Under the pieces are notes generated by a model. It searched no databases. It had not been told where the DNA came from and was given only the letters and a program-made list of their open reading frames with translations. A stretch of 64,000 nt of DNA from Bacteroidaceae bacterium. Its GTDB lineage: Bacteria > Bacteroidota > Bacteroidia > Bacteroidales > Bacteroidaceae. A program made the position numbers and the translations under genes. Positions 61,401-64,000 of this stretch are shown here, in pieces (within the stretch, counting starts at the first letter, position 1; each line of letters opens with the position of its first letter). The stretch spans positions 62,001 to 126,000 of the forward strand of contig JAFXXQ010000001.1 in NCBI GenBank assembly GCA_017542145.1, given 5' to 3'.

Positions 61401-63524
61401 TTAGGGTTGTCTCTGAGGGCGTAAGAGGTCGAGGAGAAAGGGGATGTCGTCGTCCGGAAGGCCCAGGCGAAGCAGGGCGTCGGCGCGTGGGAGGCGCTCC
61501 ATGACGGCCCAGGTGCGGAGGGCGTCGTCGCGCTGCCCCGTCAGCCATTGCGTGCTGCCGATGAGGAGCAGGTCGTCGTCCGTCAGGTCCAGCGAGGGAT
61601 TGCCCAGGATGTGGGCGGCCTGCTTCATCGCGGCATCGGGCTGACGCTGCATGAGCAGGCAGTTGACGAGGGCGCGCAGAGCGCGCAGGTCGTCGGGGGT
61701 GTTGTAGACCAGACGGTAGAGGAGGGGGAGGGCTTCGTCGTAGCGGGCGAGCTGGATGAGGCATTCGGCCTGGCGGTAGGTGAAGCGGGGGACGTCGGGC
61801 TTCATGGCTGCGAGGTGGCGGTAGCTCTCGAGGGCTTCGGTGTGCTGGCCCAGGGCGCGCTGGCATTGGGCGATGTGATGGAGCGTCCAGAAGTGGTCGG
61901 GCTTGAGGAGGTCGGCCATGCGGTAGGCACGGAGGGCCTCGGCGTGGTTGCCGTTGCGCTGGTGGCAGAAACCGTACTTCTGCCAGAGGGTGACGTCGCG
62001 GTTCTTCAGGGCATCGAAGGAGGTGATGGCAGAGGGGTAGTCGCGCCGCTGGAAGTTGAGTTCGAAGAGGGCGAGGAGCGATGTCTCAGGCAGCGCGTAG
62101 AAGGCGTGGAGCGCATCGCCGGGTGCCTGCGAACCACCGTCGGCAAAGGGGTCGGCATAGGCGGAGCGGGCAGGGCAGAGGTGGAAGAAACGGTAGAGGT
62201 CCTGGATGTATTGGCGGACGAGGGTGCGCGGTGAGAGTGCGCCTTGTCCCCCTGCACGCCTGCCCGTCTGCTGAAGGCCGAATTCCTCGCGGAGGGCATC
62301 TTCCTGCTCGGCAAACTGGGCCTGCAGCATGTCGAGCTGCGCCTTGGGGATGGCAGTCAGCGAGAGGCAGAACGAGTACTTGTCGGAGTTGCAGAACATG
62401 CCCGAATGCATGATGAGGGATTGAAGGCTGAAGAGGGGAGGCTGAGGTTTTTTCTCCTGCGAAGGGGTATCTCCCGAAGACTCATCCTCCTTTTTCGACG
62501 TTGAATCGTCAGCTTTCGTAAACAGGTGGCTGACAGCGGGGTGCGTGGGGTCGAAAGGACGGAACCAGTTTGCCGTTTCGCTGAAGAAGGGGTAGCTCTT
62601 CAGCTGAGCGAAGGTGGCCATGTAGACGTCGGCGCCGCTCATCTGCAGTTCGGTGAGTTCCTGCAACTTCTCCTCCAGCCCGCTCTCCTTGAGCCATTGA
62701 CTCCACTCGGGGTTGCTCTCGTCGGTGAGGTCCTCGGGGGTGATGATGTGCTTGCCCTTGGCCTTGGGGCTGCGCAGCATGGAGGGGATGATTTCGTCCT
62801 TCATGCGGCGCTCGATTTCCTCGGTGTCGCGGCTGCGGACGAACTGAAGCTCGACGTCAGCCAGCATGTCGAGGAAGGCGGTGTCGGCGCCGAGCTGGCG
62901 CAGGCGAGCCTCGACGTCGGGGTAGAAGGGGAGGCGGCGTCCGTAGCGGCGCACGGTAATGGCGATGGCTGTGACGGCACGCACGGCAACGGAGTCGCAC
63001 TCGGAACTGACGGCTTCGCATAGCACCTCCACCTTGCGGGGGTCGAAGACGCGCAGCAGGCTTAGCGTCATGTCGCTGATGAGCAGGCAGGCATCGGTCT
63101 GACGACTGCCGTCCCTGATTTGCTGAATGGCGTTGTCCACATCGGCACTCTCCCAGAAGACGGGCGCACCAAAGCCTCGTTGACCTGTTGCCCTGTTGAC
63201 CTGTTGCCCTGTTGACTTGTTGACCTGTTGACTCGTTGACTCGTTGACCCGTTGACCTGTTGACCTGTTGACCTGTTGCCTCGTTGCCTCCACTTTGTCG
63301 CTGAGGATGAGGGTGCGGCCTATGAGGCGGGTGAAAACGTGCCCGCGCTCGGGGTCGTCGACACCCTGGCGGAAATAGTCGAGGAGCATGTCGTAAAGGC
63401 TGGAAATGTCGTGGTACTCCTTGCGGAGTTCCCACGACATGTTAGGCTGACGGATGGAAGGTTCCAGCTCGTTCAGCGCCTCGCGCAACCGCCCTTGGAC
63501 GGCAAGGTCCTCGATGGTGGTCAC
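61401..63524 (-). CDS. TPR-repeat protein, with a GTTGAC array in the coding sequence
   Basis: 707 residues from GTG 63524, chosen because it lies 4 nt after the pgk stop and is preceded by AAAGAG as a likely ribosome site. The frame upstream is inside pgk. The N-terminus is helical (LREALNELEPSIRQPNMSWE). Residues about 79-116 are encoded by the repeat array and read QQVNRSTG-type octads. The C-terminal half has TPR units (FCHQRNGNHAEALRAYRMAD, RALGQHTEALESYRHLAAMK, LIQLARYDEALPLLYRLVYN). A soluble scaffold; exact partner unknown. The insert looks tolerated, because the frame is kept. Confidence 0.82.
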   Translation of the reverse strand: MTTIEDLAVQGRLREALNELEPSIRQPNMSWELRKEYHDISSLYDMLLDYFRQGVDDPERGHVFTRLIGRTLILSDKVEATRQQVNRSTGQRVNESTSQQVNKSTGQQVNRATGQRGFGAPVFWESADVDNAIQQIRDGSRQTDACLLISDMTLSLLRVFDPRKVEVLCEAVSSECDSVAVRAVTAIAITVRRYGRRLPFYPDVEARLRQLGADTAFLDMLADVELQFVRSRDTEEIERRMKDEIIPSMLRSPKAKGKHIITPEDLTDESNPEWSQWLKESGLEEKLQELTELQMSGADVYMATFAQLKSYPFFSETANWFRPFDPTHPAVSHLFTKADDSTSKKEDESSGDTPSQEKKPQPPLFSLQSLIMHSGMFCNSDKYSFCLSLTAIPKAQLDMLQAQFAEQEDALREEFGLQQTGRRAGGQGALSPRTLVRQYIQDLYRFFHLCPARSAYADPFADGGSQAPGDALHAFYALPETSLLALFELNFQRRDYPSAITSFDALKNRDVTLWQKYGFCHQRNGNHAEALRAYRMADLLKPDHFWTLHHIAQCQRALGQHTEALESYRHLAAMKPDVPRFTYRQAECLIQLARYDEALPLLYRLVYNTPDDLRALRALVNCLLMQRQPDAAMKQAAHILGNPSLDLTDDDLLLIGSTQWLTGQRDDALRTWAVMERLPRADALLRLGLPDDDIPFLLDLLRPQRQP
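63178..63290. repeat. GTTGAC array 4, inside a coding sequence
   Basis: About fourteen units of GTTGACCT/GTTGCCCT type with an 8-bp period. Three units are 24 bp, so the frame is kept and the protein shows an 8-residue repeat (QQVNRSTG, QRVNESTS, QQVNKSTG, QQVNRATG). The same DNA repeat is intergenic elsewhere in the window. Confidence 0.85.
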
Positions 63525-63528
63525 CTCT

Positions 63529-63999
63529 TTATTTCTGAATGGCTGCGATGCCGGGCAGCACCTTGCCCTCGATGGCCTCGAGGAGGGCACCACCGCCTGT
63601 GCTGACGTAGCTGACCTTGTCGGCAAGGCCGAATTTATTGATGCAGGCCACGCTGTCGCCTCCGCCCACGAGCGAGAAGGCACCCTTTGCGGTAGCCTCG
63701 ACAATGGCGTCGGCTACGGCACGCGAGCCGGCCATGAAGTTCTCCATCTCGAACACGCCGGTGGGGCCGTTCCAGAGGATGGTCTTGGCGCCGCGGATGG
63801 CGTCAGCAAAGGCCTCCATGCTCTTGGGGCCGATGTCGAGGCCTTCCCAGCCGTCGGGAATCTCCTTCGAGAGGCAGAACTGGGTGTTGGCGTCGTTGTC
63901 AAACGCGTCGGCCACCTTCGAGTCGATGGGGAGCACGAGCTTGACGCCCTTCTCCTCGGCCTGACGCATGATGTCGAGGGCAAGGTCGAGCTTGTCGTC
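63529..63999 (-). CDS. pgk: Phosphoglycerate kinase, 3' part
   Basis: The last 156 or so residues; the gene runs past the window end. [54 protein letters not shown] and [20 protein letters not shown] with [19 protein letters not shown] are the C-domain of phosphoglycerate kinase, including the ATP site. It transfers phosphate from 1,3-bisphosphoglycerate to ADP in glycolysis. First gene of the series with the TPR protein and tsaC. Confidence 0.96.
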   Translation of the reverse strand, partial: DDKLDLALDIMRQAEEKGVKLVLPIDSKVADAFDNDANTQFCLSKEIPDGWEGLDIGPKSMEAFADAIRGAKTILWNGPTGVFEMENFMAGSRAVADAIVEATAKGAFSLVGGGDSVACINKFGLADKVSYVSTGGGALLEAIEGKVLPGIAAIQK

Positions 64000-64000
64000 C

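Overview
The window looks like chromosome of a gut or rumen Bacteroidales, most likely a Prevotella/Segatella/Xylanibacter-type organism. The signs are a SusC/SusD polysaccharide-utilisation locus, GRxV-GIxIRxGKKVLV C-terminal tails of the type IX secretion kind, a 30-residue 'smalltalk' peptide between an HU-like protein and an M15 peptidase, a remnant of an Mpi-family invertase, and repeated promoters of the Bacteroidetes type (TTTG, a gap of exactly 20 nt, then TAnnTTTG). Many intergenic regions carry short tandem repeats. I recognised no rRNA, tRNA or CRISPR array.

Layout. 1-3443: end of an AraC-type regulator, then a GH5 beta-mannanase lipoprotein overlapping a cellobiose/mannobiose 2-epimerase, a small mannan-degradation set. 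3444-4649: no intact gene; it holds a truncated GxxExxY gene, short tandem repeats, and a strikingly structured 130-nt element that can fold into a four-way, cloverleaf-like junction. 4650-7419: a TPR lipoprotein with a C-terminal regulatory-type domain, and a secreted protein. 8059-21953 (minus strand): a polysaccharide-utilisation locus of SusC, SusD, a surface lipoprotein, two copies of a membrane-protein/beta-propeller-lipoprotein pair (the lipoproteins carry a CxxCH motif), and a sialate-O-acetylesterase-like enzyme. 22324-26355: a large secreted protein and a cytoplasmic GH13 amylase.

26465-36925 is an exopolysaccharide/capsule cluster: priming sugar transferase, Wza-like export protein, Wzz-like co-polymerase, Wzy-like polymerase, Wzx-like flippase, three glycosyltransferases and a TupA-like ATP-grasp protein. 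A potassium channel with a C-terminal zinc ribbon follows.

38033-53038 is a defence/accessory island: a BRO-N-like/Fic fusion flanked by two copies of a 95-bp promoter cassette; a tightly packed operon of PLD-like SNF2 helicase, DUF4391 protein, second Fic protein, type III Mod methyltransferase, DUF1016/YhcG nuclease and type III Res; a C-terminally truncated Mpi-type recombinase; and two overlapping genes of unknown function. 53274-58155 is the set widely seen in Bacteroidales: DUF3987-like ATPase, CHC2/Toprim primase, HU-like protein, smalltalk peptide and M15 peptidase. An inverted repeat around an AT-rich core precedes the ATPase gene. 58247-63999 (minus strand) holds a small membrane protein, a lipoprotein, a Wzi-like outer-membrane protein, tsaC, a TPR protein and the 3' part of pgk.

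The main things to look at again are the cloverleaf element at 4002-4180, the composite type III-like defence operon, the duplicated promoter cassette, the CTTG-loop hairpin family at three sites, the GTTGAC arrays (one inside a coding sequence), and the doubled membrane-protein/CxxCH-propeller pairs in the polysaccharide locus.
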